DNA of 64,000 bases from contig JBAMJR010000517.1 in NCBI GenBank assembly GCA_038501785.1, positions 1-64,000 on the forward strand. Direction: 5' to 3'. The position numbers were made by a program, and so were the translations under genes. This DNA comes from Myoxocephalus aenaeus. Lineage: Eukaryota; Chordata; Actinopteri; Perciformes; Cottidae. The notes beneath the pieces are model-generated. The model was not told the origin of the DNA. It was given only the letters and a program-made list of their open reading frames with translations, and searched no databases. This document shows positions 51,842 to 64,000 of the stretch, one piece after another (position 1 is the stretch's first letter; each line of letters begins with the position of its first letter).

Positions 51842-54130
51842 CAGATTATTTCTTATCCGAACAAAGTTTGAAGAACATATTTTTTTAATTAACACAAACA
51901 CATCAATAATTATAATTTTAGTTTGAAGATATTATAGATTCACTTTAGAGATCTAAAAATATAGGATACCCCAAAGAATAAGGTAAAACACAGTGCAGCA
52001 GTATATGTATTATGTACAGCAGTATATACTTGACTTGAATACACCAAACAATTATATATTTTTAAAGTAATAATACATTTACAGGGGTATAATTATAAGG
52101 TAAAACTGTGTATTTATAATACAGTATATAACAGTGACTTTATAACATACAACATGGTCTTTATGAAATACATAGGCATATTTATGAATTACAGGGGTAA
52201 AGATACAAAGATTGATTGCTCCAAAGATGCTCATATCCATTGACTACAATGGTTAACATAAGGAAATAATTCAAAATACTGCCAAAGATGCAGTTTTGAG
52301 ATACAATTGTGAAAGTGAAAGTGTGTTCTCTGGTCTCAACAGTTAACTATGTGTGTTGCTCTGCTGGCTGTGCTTTCTATCTCCAGGGTTGGGGTTAGGC
52401 AGACCGGACACATCAGCCCAGTGTGACCCATGTCTTTGGGTTGGGGTTAGGCAGACCGGACACATCAGCCCAGTGTGACCCATGTCTTTGGGTTGGGGGT
52501 TAGGCAGACCGGACACATCAGCCCAGTGTGACCCATGTCTTTGGGTTGGGGTTAGGCAGACCGGACACATCAGCCCAGTGTGACCCATGTCTTTGGGTTA
52601 GGGCTTTTGGATCAATAAATCACTTTATTTGGGAAGAATACCTGTGTGTCTGCCATTTCTTTCCCAGTTTTAGAGCCGGACTGTGACAAATGATTATAAT
52701 GAGATCTGATTGACATATTACGATATAAAAAAACATATTGGTTGTATGAACTAAGATAAACCTTAAAGCTCTACAATTATTCATAAGATTATACATGTTT
52801 TACACCCTCCTGTGAAAGATTATTTCTTGAACCGTTACATGTTTCTAACACATAAATGTTCACTAGTGTAAACAGTTAACTGTTTCTAACACGTAATGAT
52901 ATATCCTCTTTTGCCCTTTAGCTCTCACTTTTGCCCTTTTTCTCCTCTTTTGCCCTTTATCTCCTCGTTTGCCCTTTATCTCCCTCTTTAGGCCTTTAGC
53001 TCCCTCTTTAGGCCTTTATCTCCTCTTTTGCCCTTTATCTCACTCTTTAGGCCTTTATCTCCCTCTTTTGCCCTTTATCTCCCTCTTTAGGCCTTTATCT
53101 CCCTCTTTTGCCCTTTATCTCCTCGTTTGCCCTTTATGGGTTAGGGTTCCTCTTTAGGCCTTTATCTCCCTCTTTAGCCCTTTAGCTCCCTCTTTAGGCC
53201 TTTATCTCCTCTTTTGCCCTTTATCTTCTCTTTAGCCCTTTAGCTCCCTCTTTAGGCCTTTATCTCCTCTTTTTCCCTTTCCCCCCTCTTTAGGCCTTTA
53301 TCTCCCTCTTTTGCCCTTTAGCTCCCTCTTTAGCCCTTTAGCCTTTGAGGTGTTGTAAATTAGCTCAACACTGCATCTGTTTTTTCTGCATAGATGTATG
53401 TTATAAATTCTAATGTTACTGTGATGTCCATATCAAATAAATAAAGTCAAAGCTCCCTTATTTGGCCTTTAGCTCCCCCTTTTGCGCTTTAGCTCACTCT
53501 CAAACCAGGTGATCCCTTCCAGCTGCTGGAACTGTGTCCCAGCTACAACTCTTTTAGCCTTTAGTCCTGTAATCTTGCTCAACATGTGTGTAGATCATCT
53601 CATAAATGTGTCCGTCACCTAAGATTTTGTTTTTACTCTAAGATTGAATATCTCAGCCTCTTTTTTTTAAGGTTTAGGGATTGTTATATCTGACCACTGA
53701 CACTTTATATTTGATATCCTGTTCCCCTGTCGCGTTATTAGACAGTGCTGCAGGTGGGCCGAATGAAATGACAAAAAGACAAACTACAAATTTTCTTTGA
53801 GATGCTAAAAAACTACCCAATTCAATGGCAGCGGGGACAAAATACTTTTAGATGTAATATCAAACAACTGCCATAGACTCAAAATCCAATATTACTCCAA
53901 CTGGCAAGACTATTCCTGACCCATCCACAGTAACTCGTGGAAACGTGCACACAGTGAAATAAAGCCTCTATCCGAATAGACAGCCGGGAAGCTCTTTGAG
54001 GGTCCGGGGCTTTGCCCAATAGCTCCTCTGCAGTGCACAGATGACAAACTGGCACTTCTCCAGCTCCCACTCTACGCTCCATACTGGGTCCAAGTGGATA
54101 CTTGAAGCCAGTGACCCTCTACAGAGTTGT
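51842..54130. repeat. Intergenic DNA with two minisatellites downstream of the arhgap15-like gene
   Basis: 52386-52600 holds four copies of a roughly 53-bp unit (CAGACCGGACACATCAGCCC). 52911-53345 holds a 20-bp-class repeat alternating CTCTTTAGGCCTTTATCTCC and TTTTGCCC. The rest is A/T-rich with no gene recognised. Confidence 0.85.
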
Positions 54131-54360
54131 TGAAAGCGTCTGTAGCTCATGGGGAGAGAGATCGTCCTGAAACCACAAGGTAGCCGGTTGGATCCCTGGT
54201 CTCCCCATAGTCTCAGAGTCCTTGAGCACTGAACCCCCAGTCGCCTCACTAGGGGCTCACTAGGGGCCTCACTAGGGGCCTCACTAGGGGCCCACTGCTC
54301 CATATTACTAAGGATGGGTAAAATGCAAAGAATATATTTCCCCTTGTGGGACAAAAAAGG
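54130..54360 (+). mobile_element. tRNA-derived SINE
   Basis: GTAGCTCATGGGGAGAGAG (A-box-like), then AGCCGGTTGGATCCCTGGTC (B box), then the fish-SINE body with CCTTGAGCACTGAACCCCC. An internal CACTAGGGGC triplication lies at 54245-54292. Confidence 0.65.
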
Positions 54361-54361
54361 G

Positions 54362-54590
54362 ATTTAAAATGAAAAAGCTCAAGACTCAGCTCTTTACTTT
54401 AGCTTTTGAAGTCCATAATTTGTGACTCCTCAACGCATATTAGTTTTGTATTAGGCTACTCATTGATTTGATCTTGATCTCTGCTTGTATCTGAATGTTT
54501 TGGTTGTCTGCTCTGTTGGAAAGCACTTTGGTCAGCTTATTTTGTAGATGTGCCATAGAAATACATTTGATTTGATTAATGTCAACAGTA
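54362..54590 (+). mobile_element. 3' end of a fish LINE
   Basis: CTCAAGACTCAGCTCTTTAC reads LKTQLFT, a common LINE ORF2 C-terminus. It is followed by the familiar tail GGAAAGCACTTTGGTCAGCT, ending with TTTGATTTGATT. Confidence 0.5.
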
Positions 54591-55455
54591 AATGTTTCGT
54601 AACAATTAACTCATTAAATACATGTTTTATCATGGGCTGTGGATTAGTTTGTACTTGTAAGCAATACATGCTTTGTTGCGCATCAAAAATTAATAAAGCT
54701 TTTGAAACATTGTGAATACAAATAACTAACTACTGACAGTGTGTTATAAACCATTTCTTACTAGTTTTTAGAGTGGTTTTAAATGCTAAAAAAAAGGGAA
54801 GGAGTCAAAGTAATGTGTATTAACCATCAATCCAGCAGAAAAAATGATGTACTTACATTCACTTCCTGTTGCTCATTTACACATATGGAAGGCAGCTGTT
54901 GTCAATATTAACTTCTTTTCCGCATATTCTAATCATAGTGGTGAAGCGAGCACTTTGATGATTACAACCATCATTTTAGGTTTCTGTCAACATAATAATA
55001 CAATAACACAGTAACTGAACTACAGTTTAATAACACATCAAGCACACAGAACACTGACTGTGCTTATCAGAAGAATGTTCAGTTACAACACTCAGAAGAA
55101 AACACTTTGCACCATAGACAGTTTACACAGATAGAAACAACTGAGCTGACGAATACTGTCTCAACAAAGTAAAACAAGAAATCCATTTAATAAATCTATA
55201 AAAACAACACTGGAATAAATATGAATTATAAAAAAAAAAAAACACAACATCAGGTTGATAAAACATTCAGTCCAGGAAAAATAAAAACCTCATAAAATGT
55301 TAGGAATAATAAAAAATTATTTACATCAACATACGGTTTACAAATCAATTGATAGGGCAATATGAAGTTAAAAATGATTTGGCAAACCATAACTTCGGTT
55401 TTATTTTTATTCATATATTTATTGTATTTCACTTAGGGCTGTGCGGTATACCGGT
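54591..55455. other. A/T-rich intergenic stretch, nothing recognised
   Basis: No coding, RNA or repeat signature seen. Confidence 0.5.
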
Positions 55456-56695
55456 ATGCTGGGTAAAGCCCGCCCATTCAGTCGCACAGGAAGACTCTGG
55501 GTGCATCCCAAGTCTCTAAATTGCATCCCCGTTTCCCTCACTTGCGTCTTTTCCTTGCGTCTTAGTCCCTCCCACCAGGGATGCATAGAGAGACGCAAGG
55601 AAACCAAGCGAGGAGAGAAGACGCAAGGAAATATGTTTTAAGAGACATGAGACGTCCTTTCCTCTGATGCGTCACGTGAAGCGACGTCGGTTTCTGATGA
55701 CTGCAGCCGCCTGACAGCTGATCACATCTGATCAGCTGTCAATCGCTTTAACAGCTGATGAGTTTTGTCCGAGAGTTTTTAGCGAACATTCCAATAAAAA
55801 TACACTTAAAATATTGATAAAAATGATCGTATGTTTTCAGTTGATTTAATGGTGTTATACTACTTATATTAATAAAGACAAAGTTATCATGAGTGTCAGA
55901 GTGGAGATGTTTTCTCTGTCGTCTGTTACCGTTTAATAAACTGCATTGAGTATTTATATACTGTGATGTGTATTTATACACAGTGTGTGTATTTATATAC
56001 TGTGATGTGTCCTGCTTATACGCGCAGGATTCTACCGGCGGAATGAGTCTTATTTATTTATTTATTATTTACGTCGGTATGTTTTGAAATTCTGATTGTG
56101 ACATCATTATAAAATAACCCACAATATAAATATAGTTTCTCTTCATTACGTGTTGTAAAAAGTGTTTCCTCTCTCCAGCTCTCTGATTTTAATTACATAC
56201 ATAATAAAAGTTATTGAGGGAAACAACTGATCAAATCTTTGAAGACATGTTTGTGGTCCTTTTGTTGTTCAGACCTACTATGAACATATTTTAACCAGAT
56301 GGTGAATAAGAAAACAGATGTAATATATAACTTGAGTTTAATCTGTGATGTCTTCACTCTGGTATTAAACTCCAACATCAGTCCGCTCAGCTGCAGCGTC
56401 CAATCACATAACAGATGAACAGTGAGGGGGCGTGTCTAGCGTTAAAACACTTCCTGGAAGCCTGCTCTCAGGGCTCCTCGATCATGGCTCCTCCGATTTC
56501 CCTCCTCGCTCCTCGATCCTCGCTCCTCAGAGCAGAATAAGAGCTTTGGGACGGCCGTCAAGATGGCGGCGCAGAACCACTTCCGGTTCAATCGAGGAGC
56601 GAGGAGCGAGGAGCGAGGAAACGACAATTTAGAGACTTGGGATGCACCCTCTGTCTCTTCCTGTGCGACTGAATGGGTGGGCTTTACCCAGCATG
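55456..56695. mobile_element. Non-autonomous DNA transposon with ~60-bp terminal inverted repeats
   Basis: ATGCTGGGTAAAGCCCGCCC (55456) through the GGGTGCATCCCAAGTCTC region (to about 55519) is the inverse of 56631-56695 (GAGACTTGGGATGCACC ... GGGCTTTACCCAGCAT). A short G/C-rich cluster of GAGGAGCGAGGAGCGAGG lies just inside the right repeat. No transposase. I could not fix the target duplication. Confidence 0.7.
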
Positions 56696-57177
56696 CAGTT
56701 TGGCGGTGAATTTATTTTAAACCATAACTAAAGTTATATCCCTGACACGTAAGTAGCTCAGACCGCTGCGCCCTCAGCTGTGACTGTGAGCATTAGATGA
56801 TGCTGCCTGCCATAGAGCGACCCTTACGGCAGTAGTAGCCACACTTTCAAAATTTCTTGCGAAATTTTCTAGTTAAACTTGTTATTTAACAAATCAAACT
56901 GAATTAACTTAGTCAGAACAAACAGACATGGAGCACCAAATCTTTTCTTTTTGAAAAACCAAAGACAGAGCTGACGAGGGAATAAGCACTTGCTGGCTTT
57001 TAAGGTGGAATGGCTCTTAAGGTGGAATGGCTGTTAAGGTGGGAAGTTGTTGAAACAAGGAGTCTGGTTCCAGTAAAGGCAGAGTGGTAAAGGCAGAGTT
57101 CAGAAATGTAAAAACACACAGAAAAGGAAAATCATCTGGCGTTGTCTTCCACCTGTGAAGATAGGAAGTGATACACT

Positions 57178-57290
<113 letters not shown>

Positions 57291-57297
57291 ATGTGCA

Positions 57298-58075
57298 TAA
57301 AGAAGAATCGGCTATTCAGCTGAAACCCTTAACTTTGCTAAAATACTCTTTGCTTTATAAAAATTAATCAAAGTTTCTCTTATTATAGTGAAGAGTGTAT
57401 TCTGTCGAAAGCAAATATGTGTGTTAAGCTGTGTTAAAGAAGGAGGTCATTAGAATCGACCTTTCAGCTGGAACCCTTAATATTGCTTTATAAGATGAAA
57501 TCAAGTTCCTCGTGTTATCTCAAAGAGTGTGTCCTGCTGATATTGGCCGTGTGTTAAACTGTGATAAGAGATGAGGTCATTGAGCAACTGGTGGCAGGAG
57601 GAGAGGGCGGCGAGGACTCAGCCCAGCGAGAGAATAAAGAGAATAAAAAGGGATTACGACGCGGGACACTGTCCAGGACTCCGCTGAGGACAAGAGAACA
57701 TCGTCCGGGACAAACATGGGAGAACTTCGTCTCTGCTCACGGACCAGAGGACCCTGATCAGCGAGACTTGGGAGACGGAGATCCTCTTCCCCCGCTGCCC
57801 ACAAAGGATGAAGGTGTACGGAGTCAAGAGGATCGCGGACAGGCTTTGTGTTCCTCACAGGAGGCAGGAGTCTACGCCGGCGAAGGCTTCTTCTCCTACC
57901 CCTCAAAGGATTCATTTCACAAAAAGGACTTTTACCCAGTCTCGGCTAAGCAGGAATTTTATGTTTTATTTCATGTTATGACTAAGCGGTAATGTAATCA
58001 AATGTAGTCACGCTGTTGCTATGCCCCTGCTCATGCAATAAATATTTAATCTGCATTTAAACCCCCCTAACCCTA
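57298..58075 (+). other. Possible LTR/leader-like remnant with a 143-codon ORF
   Basis: A segment of about 130 bp is repeated (from about 57305 and about 57440, with AGCTG..ACCCTTAA and GTGTGTTAA blocks). It is followed by an ORF (57561-57992, 143 codons, charged, no motif) and AATAAATATT near 58040. The layout recalls an LTR/R-U5 plus leader, but no gag, pol, primer-binding site or paired LTR can be shown. I do not assign a function. Confidence 0.25.
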
Positions 58076-58104
58076 ACCCAGTTCTGGAAGTTTGTCATAT
58101 AAAA

Positions 58105-58117
58105 GTAATATATATAG

Positions 58118-58178
<61 letters not shown>

Positions 58179-58505
58179 GTGTGGTTGCTGACGTGGTTGA
58201 TGTGGTTATTAACGTGGTTGATGTGGTTATTAACATGGTTGGTGTGGTTGCTGACGTGGTTGATGTGTTTGCTGACGTGGTTGATGTGGTTATTAACGTG
58301 GTTGATGTGGGTTGATGTGGTTATTAACGTGGTTGATGTGGTTATTAATGTGGTTGATGTGGTTGCTGACGTGGTTGATGTGGTTATTAACGTGGTTGAT
58401 GTGGTTATTAACATGGTTGGTGTGGTTGCTGACGTGGTTGATGTGGTTGCTGACGTGGTTGATGTGGTTATTAACGTGGTTGCTGTGATTGTGACTCACC
58501 TGTTG
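58105..58505. repeat. (AT)n followed by a 21-bp minisatellite (GTTGATGTGGTTATTAACGTG type)
   Basis: AT run at about 58110-58175, then tandem 21-bp units with TTGCTGACG and TTATTAACG variants up to the 3' end of the kinesin gene. Confidence 0.9.
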
Positions 58506-58520
58506 CTTACTTGACGTAGC

Positions 58521-61500
58521 TCAGATGGGTTGTTGTTTGTCCGGTTGTTGAGGTGGGTGCTGTCGGGCGGGGTGATGACGTGGACTGGACCTCGCCCCCC
58601 CTCCTCGGAGGGTCAGTCTGGTGGATGGAGAGGAGGATGGGTGCTGATGTCCGGCTCTGATTGGCTTGGCTACATGAAGATAGATGAAAGGTGAGTGTTG
58701 GCTTCTTCAACCATGTACCAGAGTCAGTCTGATTCTCCTCAGAGGATCACAACAACACATCTGGCGACCAGAGCCGCCTTCAAGACACAAACCTACACTA
58801 CAATCCTGGAGAGTCCTCCGAGGATGAACCCTTTACATTTAGTGCCGCCCTCGGGTTTGTCCTGAAGATCTGAATCAGTCGTATGTTTACTTAGTTGTGG
58901 TTGTAACAAACATTTCCTCACCAATCTGAGCAGAGTGTCCTCTCCTGGAGACGTTCTTGGAGCGCACAACCTCTTTTATGCGGTCCACTTCCTGTTGGTA
59001 CCGTTTGCGGTCCCTTACGGCCGACTCCTTGGCATCTCTCAGGGCAGATTCCAGAGCTTTCACTCGCTCTGCTGTCGCCCGCAGACGCTTCTCTAGCTTG
59101 GGTAGCTCGCAGCGAAGGTCAGCATTGTCCCGCACGAGCTGCAGAAAACAAAATATATATATAACTTCCTCTTCTTTCACACCTCTAGTAGTCCCCAGTT
59201 AGAGATGATATAATCCCACAGTTGTTATTTCAATTGGGAAAATCAATAGTTGTCAGCTTGAAATGAGAATCTACTTTTGTCTTCAATTTAAACTGAGGAT
59301 CCATTGTTTAAAAAAGGACTGTGAGTGACCTGAGTCATCGTAAACTACTATGAAGTGAGCGTAAAGATGGTGAGTCTAGCAACAGCAACGCAGGTGAACA
59401 GGTGTGAATGCTTCCTGTAGCGGGAGCACTCACCTGCTTGTGGACCTTGCTGAGTTGCTCCAGGTTGTTTTCTAAGAAGACGATCCTCTGCCTCTGAGCC
59501 AGACTGCCACCAGCCTCGTCGCAGTCGTTCTCTGAACTCTGTTTGAATAAGAAACAGGAGAACCTGAGTTCATGTTCAGGTTCACCACTGAACATACGTG
59601 CTGACATGCTTCATCTTACGCTCGCACAGAAACACAATGACCCTTTAGATCCTTGAGACTCTCACAAACTGCGAAGAAGCAAAACAGACAACGACTGTAA
59701 CAACTGGTTAAGACTGTAACACCGCACCATCAGAGACTGTTGCCCTGACGTTGAACTTCTTCATCTTAGCATAAGACGCTGTTACTTCCGGAATTGGGGA
59801 ACATGATCATCTGTGTGGCCGATGATGTCCGACCCAGCGGGAATGCAGCCTCCCATCTTCTTCCTCACTCTCGCAATGCCGCTCACCTGTGTTTTTATGT
59901 GTTTGTCAATGTGAGGAATGGTGTTCCATGGCAACACAAGCTTTATTTAGGACGATTGTGCCAAATGTTAGAGAAGCGTGAAGTGTTTTGAAAAAACTGT
60001 GGTTTAGAACTGCGATCTGAGTGTAAAGCAGGACAGGTGCTTGTACTTCAGCAGAAGTGGTTCAGGGGTTTGGTGCACGAGTTACAGGTTTTGATAATTG
60101 TGTCTCAACTAGTTATTAAAAGAAGTTATTTTACTCAAAATCAATGATGGAATGATATAGTTTCTCTTGATGGCATTGCTCTGGCATCCAGCAGCACGTA
60201 CAGAACCTCAGAGTTATCTTTGATCAGGACGTGTCCTTTAACTCAGACGTAAAACAAACCTACGTAACATTTAAATAATCATCACATCTTGTCTCAATGT
60301 GATGCAGAAAAATGTGTTCACGCATTTATTACTTCTAGACTAGATTACTGCAATTCAACTCCATCTGGTCACATGACATATATTGTCCTTCTGGTCACAT
60401 GACATCTATTGTCCTTCTGTCCATCCTGATAGAGGGATCCTCCTATGTTGCTCTTCCAAAGGTTTCTTCCCTTCTTCTCCCCGTTAAGGGTTTCAAGACT
60501 GCCGGAGGACATTATGGACATTACTTAGATTCTTTGTCAGAGATTCTGTGCTTTCTCTCCTCACAGGTTTCCATGGATCGTTAACCTGGACATCGATCTG
60601 ATCCTGGTCCACATTTCTATGACTATTACTGCTTTTATTATGATGTGTGACACCCAAGAAAAGTGACACCCAAGAAAAGAATCCCAAAAAAGGGACAATC
60701 AACTGCAGCCATTGGAATAAATGTAGACCTGCAAACCTGCCAAGGTGTCAGGATACACCACTGTTGTATTTCCCATCATCCACTCTGGAGACACATTCAC
60801 CGCAATGCTGCAGCCACACCTCGGCTGGAAAAGAGAAACCTGCAGGTTGTACTTTGATGAAAGTATTTAGCTCTGAAACAACCATCCAATCACTCGTTTT
60901 CTGAGACAATGTTCTCTGTGAAGTTCTGTAGACCAGTGTTTTTCAACCTTTTTTGAGCCGCGGCACATTTTCTATAATAAAAAAATCCCGCGGCACACCA
61001 ACAACCTAAAAAGTTACAAAATGTCACATTGTAGCATAATACAGCATGTATGGTAGCTCATTATTGCACTACCTACTGGCACGGAAGAGTATTCAGTGTT
61101 TCAAGTAAACCAGATTGCTCCATCAGACAAAAAAAAAAAAGTGTTATCACTTTGTTAGAAAAATGAAAATAAAGTTATGCAAAAAAGAACTAATATTTAG
61201 TTACTACTAAATAGCTTATTGTGGAAAACAATAAGCTATTGCAAAACAAAACAGAATGAGTGCAGATGTGTGAGCATCACGTTGTATCAGTATTAGAGCT
61301 GCTTTCCTCTACAAATATTTTTAAAACGGGGTTGTAGATTTGATACGGCTCTCAATTCATGCTCAATGATGAGAGACACAACAGCAGAAAGCCGACCTCA
61401 CAGAGATCTCATAAAGATCGGCTTTTGGCGAAATGTCAAGAATCGGCGCATGCGCAGCGTAACCTGTTAACGGCGGACTGTGAACATTTAAAACCAGCAT

Positions 61501-63624
61501 TTCCTCTTGCGGCCCACCTGTAATAAATACCTGTAATAAAGATATTACACCTGTAATAAATACCGCCCCAGTTTGATAAATACTGACTTAAAGGAAACAC
61601 GGTGTTCATTTATTTTAATGACGACCACAAAGTGTGCAGGCTTTATCACTGCAGTGTGTTTTTCAGGCTTTTGGAAGAATATTTCCAGAGCCTCTCTGAG
61701 TCAGAAACGTCATTGATGAGCTCCAGGCTGTTTGTCTTGACCTGCAAACACATGAACTGTTAGGCTTTAACAGTGAGAGCTCATAGCTTAACATAGTGAT
61801 AGCTTCAGCAGCAAATCCCATTGTGAAAAGCACGCGACATATTTTTCGCCGCTCTCTCTCTCTCCGCTGTGTCTCACCTGAGTGCAGCGCATCGCGACAC
61901 AGAGCAGAGTTGTAACGCGACCCAGAAATGACATGCTGTGTAGATACGATCAATAACATACGGCCGTTTAGTTTGTTTCATAGCAGAACAAGGTGCAGAC
62001 CTGTTCTATATTACTCTGCCAGCCACTATATTGCAGCTCAGACGCTCAACAATGGAAAATCATTTGCGGCAACTAAATAATATTTTTTTGGACCAATTAA
62101 GTGAAATTGGACATTTTCCCACGGCACACCTGACGATCTCTCACGGCACACTGGTGTGCCGCGGCACAGTGGTTGACAATCACTGCTGTAGACTGTTATT
62201 GGTGGATTTCACGCTCTGACCAACTGACTGGATTTCTTACGTTCTTGACTCGAGTGCTGAGGTCTTGGATGAAGACTTTACGGAGGTTGTTCAGCGTCTG
62301 CAGCTCTTTGGCCTGTTGGAGGAAAAACAATAACTAACTGATGTTAGATGTGTCACTTCTGCAGACAATATACAATAAATGTTTTAAAATAATAATAATC
62401 CACCGACCACAGTTTCCTCGAGACCCTTCAGGTCCTCTTTGGCTTGTTCTCTCTTCTCATTCAGGAACCTTAATCACACAAACAAGTCTAAGTTCAATAA
62501 AACAACCTGACTGATGCTCTTCCATACACCAACGTTTACACCTCAGCCAATAGGAAACACTATTTAGAGATAATTCAACTTTAATTATTCCTGTGTTTCC
62601 ACTGAATGTTCTTTTTTTATTACTGAATTGAAATTACATAAAAGCTGGTGTATTGAAGCTAACTAACTGACAGTTTGGGAAACATGAGAATGTTTGTCCT
62701 TTGTTGAATGTAGGGTGAGCACAATGGGACACACTTACTGCAGCTTCTGAAGTTTCTGGCCTTTGTTTTGATCCTCAGCTTTAAGTTTGTCAAAATCAGA
62801 CTGAAGTTTCTGGTTCTCCAGCTGCAGAGCCTGATTCACACTAAATTAACACATACAGTACAACTCATTTCATTATACTCCATTACTGCCACCGCATTTA
62901 TTAGAACATCTTTTAGTCGATTAAAATACAAATCTAATGACTTAAATGTAGAAGAGACACAAAGAAGAGCTTAAGTCTATGCTGCCATACGCCTCTGTGT
63001 TTAAAAAAGAAAGAGATGATCACAATAATATAACTTTACTTTGTTTAGAACCCCGTCAGTCACTGATCATTATTATAATCAATAACGTACTCTTTGAATT
63101 GGTCGACGTCTCGATGCTTCTGCTCAATCTCGTCGCGGAGGCGACTCAGCTGTTTGTGATGAACTTCTCTGTGGTTCTCCATCTGTTCCTCCAGAGTTCT
63201 CTACAGAAGAAACAGCACTTCAGTTCTCTAACTCGCTTCCTTTACCTGCAGGGGTAACACTTCATTCCTCTAACTCGCTTCCTTTACCTACAGGGGTAAC
63301 ACTTCATTCCTCTAACTCGCTTCATTTACCTACAGAAAGCCACAATGTTGAGATCAACCTCTGAATTTACACCTTTTAGAAAATGAAGGATCAGAGAGAA
63401 ACATTTGTTACCTGTAAAGAAACGTTTGTATCATTGTTATAAAGTAGTAGATTAGTAGTACTTAGCTAGTACTTTTAAACGGGTTAGTACTTAGCTAGTA
63501 CTTTTAAGCAGGTTAGTACTTAGCTAGTACTTTTAAATGATTGATTTCTACCTTCATCTCAACAGCATCCTTCAGTCTGCTCATGTGTTCTTTCTCTTTG
63601 TCCATCACCGACACCTCTTGCCCT

Positions 63625-63679
<55 letters not shown>

Positions 63680-63874
63680 GAGATCTGTAATGGTGTTCCG
63701 TGTGTTGAAGCTAACAGCCAATAGGAGAGCAGCGTGTCATGATGACCTCGCCTGACCTTGAGCGTGGAGTTTGGCGACCTCCTCCATCAGAGCGTCCTGA
63801 CTCTCTTCCAGCTTCCTCTTCTTCTGCTCCACCCTCTGCAGGTCTTCTGTCAGAGACACGATCTTCGCCCGGAG
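58521..63874 (-). CDS. kif5c: Kinesin heavy chain KIF5-type, 3' exons (stalk and tail); 5' part beyond the window
   Basis: Exons in transcript order: 63874-63757, 63622-63552, 63200-63091, 62840-62739, 62468-62408, 62312-62241, 59538-59434, 59138-58922, 58669-58521 (TGA). Phases agree throughout (about 334 residues). The encoded part is coiled-coil stalk (EDLKGLEETV, QRIVFLENNLEQLSKVHKQ), the highly conserved LVRDNADLRCELPKLEKRLR segment, RDRKRYQQEVDRIKE, and the auto-inhibitory IAK motif (QIAKPIRAG) across the last splice junction, then a short Ser/Pro/His-rich tail. The protein carries cargo along microtubules toward plus ends; the IAK region folds back on the motor. KIF5C is preferred over KIF5A by the short tail after IAK, over KIF5B less surely. 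The motor domain is not in the window. Confidence 0.85.
60175..60610 (+). mobile_element. LINE 3' fragment inside a kif5c intron
   Basis: 60330-60362 reads HAFITSRLDYCNS, a common fish LINE RT C-terminal motif, preceded by a decayed version of the usual upstream text. 60430-60500 contains the typical tail string GAGGGATCCTCCTATGTTGC. Many stops. Confidence 0.6.
60934..62185. mobile_element. Non-autonomous hAT-type element with perfect 8-bp target duplication
   Basis: Ends CAGTGTTTTTCAACC and the inverse of CAGTGATTGTCAACC, flanked by CTGTAGAC at 60926-60933 and 62186-62193. Its interior is related to the element at 27682-28704. Intronic in the kinesin gene. Confidence 0.85.
63620..63676. repeat. 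(CA)n microsatellite next to a kif5c acceptor site
   Basis: (CA)n on the + strand, hence (TG)n on the coding strand, ending at the acceptor of exon 63622-63552 in place of a normal polypyrimidine tract. Confidence 0.9.
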
Positions 63875-64000
63875 CTGTAATGCATAATAATGTACTGGTG
63901 ATAATCATAATCATTTCAATATTATAACAGTTTAAGGGCTTCTAAGATTTCTTAAGATCCTGATATATAATAATGCGTGCATGTATGCATGTATAAGGTG

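Noticed and set aside
53968..54354. 128-codon minus-strand ORF
   Set aside because: Overlaps a tRNA-derived SINE read in antisense; no protein motif.
57561..57992. 143-codon ORF as a gag-like gene
   Set aside because: No conserved gag, zinc knuckle, protease or paired LTR; kept only as a low-confidence LTR-like remnant.

Overview
The window looks like teleost fish genomic DNA. Evidence: two vertebrate multi-exon genes with consensus GT-AG introns, TTAGGG-type telomeric tracts (CCCTAA on this strand), and fish-typical repeats (hAT, piggyBac, Tc1/mariner, LINE and tRNA-SINE fragments, many mini- and microsatellites). I cannot name the species.

Bases 1-24,950 are a subtelomeric array of Penelope-like retroelements (PLEs), all on the + strand and arranged head to tail. 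'Family 1' (1-13,138) has an exact 5,406-bp period: one partial and two complete copies. Each complete copy carries a 5' leader with a hammerhead-ribozyme-like fold, an ORF1 with a helical domain and a C-terminal SGNH-hydrolase-like domain, and a reverse transcriptase (RT) plus GIY-YIG endonuclease ORF. ORF1 and RT overlap in different frames. A canonical -1 frameshift heptamer (T TTA AAC) followed by a strong stem-loop lies in the overlap and would fuse them. 'Family 2' (13,139-22,831) has three units with a hammerhead-like fold and an ORF1 sharing the same helical domain, but no RT or endonuclease; the ORF runs into what looks like the last codons and 3' UTR of a PLE endonuclease ORF, so I read them as internally deleted, non-autonomous derivatives. 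Further right are a 5'-truncated GIY-YIG fossil (23,611-24,395) and an older 3' end (to about 24,925). The 3' ends abut CCCTAA-like DNA. That is the polarity expected if cDNA synthesis is primed from the G-rich 3' end of a telomere, which would put the chromosome end to the left and make copies older to the right.

From 25 kb to 58 kb is ordinary host DNA with an arhgap15-like Rho GTPase-activating gene on the + strand (12 exons, 32,553-51,721). Its roughly 10.6-kb intron holds a large inverted-repeat element containing a Tc1/mariner element with DD37E spacing and a three-exon piggyBac; the piggyBac entered at a TTAA whose empty counterpart survives in the opposite arm. Two hAT copies with perfect 8-bp target duplications lie upstream. 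The right end (58,521 to 63,874 and beyond) holds the 3' exons of a KIF5-type kinesin heavy chain gene, probably kif5c, on the - strand and convergent with arhgap15.

In the array, ORF1 (probable RNA-binding or particle protein), the RT and the GIY-YIG nuclease would act together in target-primed reverse transcription, while the ribozymes would process tandem transcripts. Family 2 units could be mobilised in trans. These roles are inferred from family knowledge; the motifs and junctions are read directly from the sequence.
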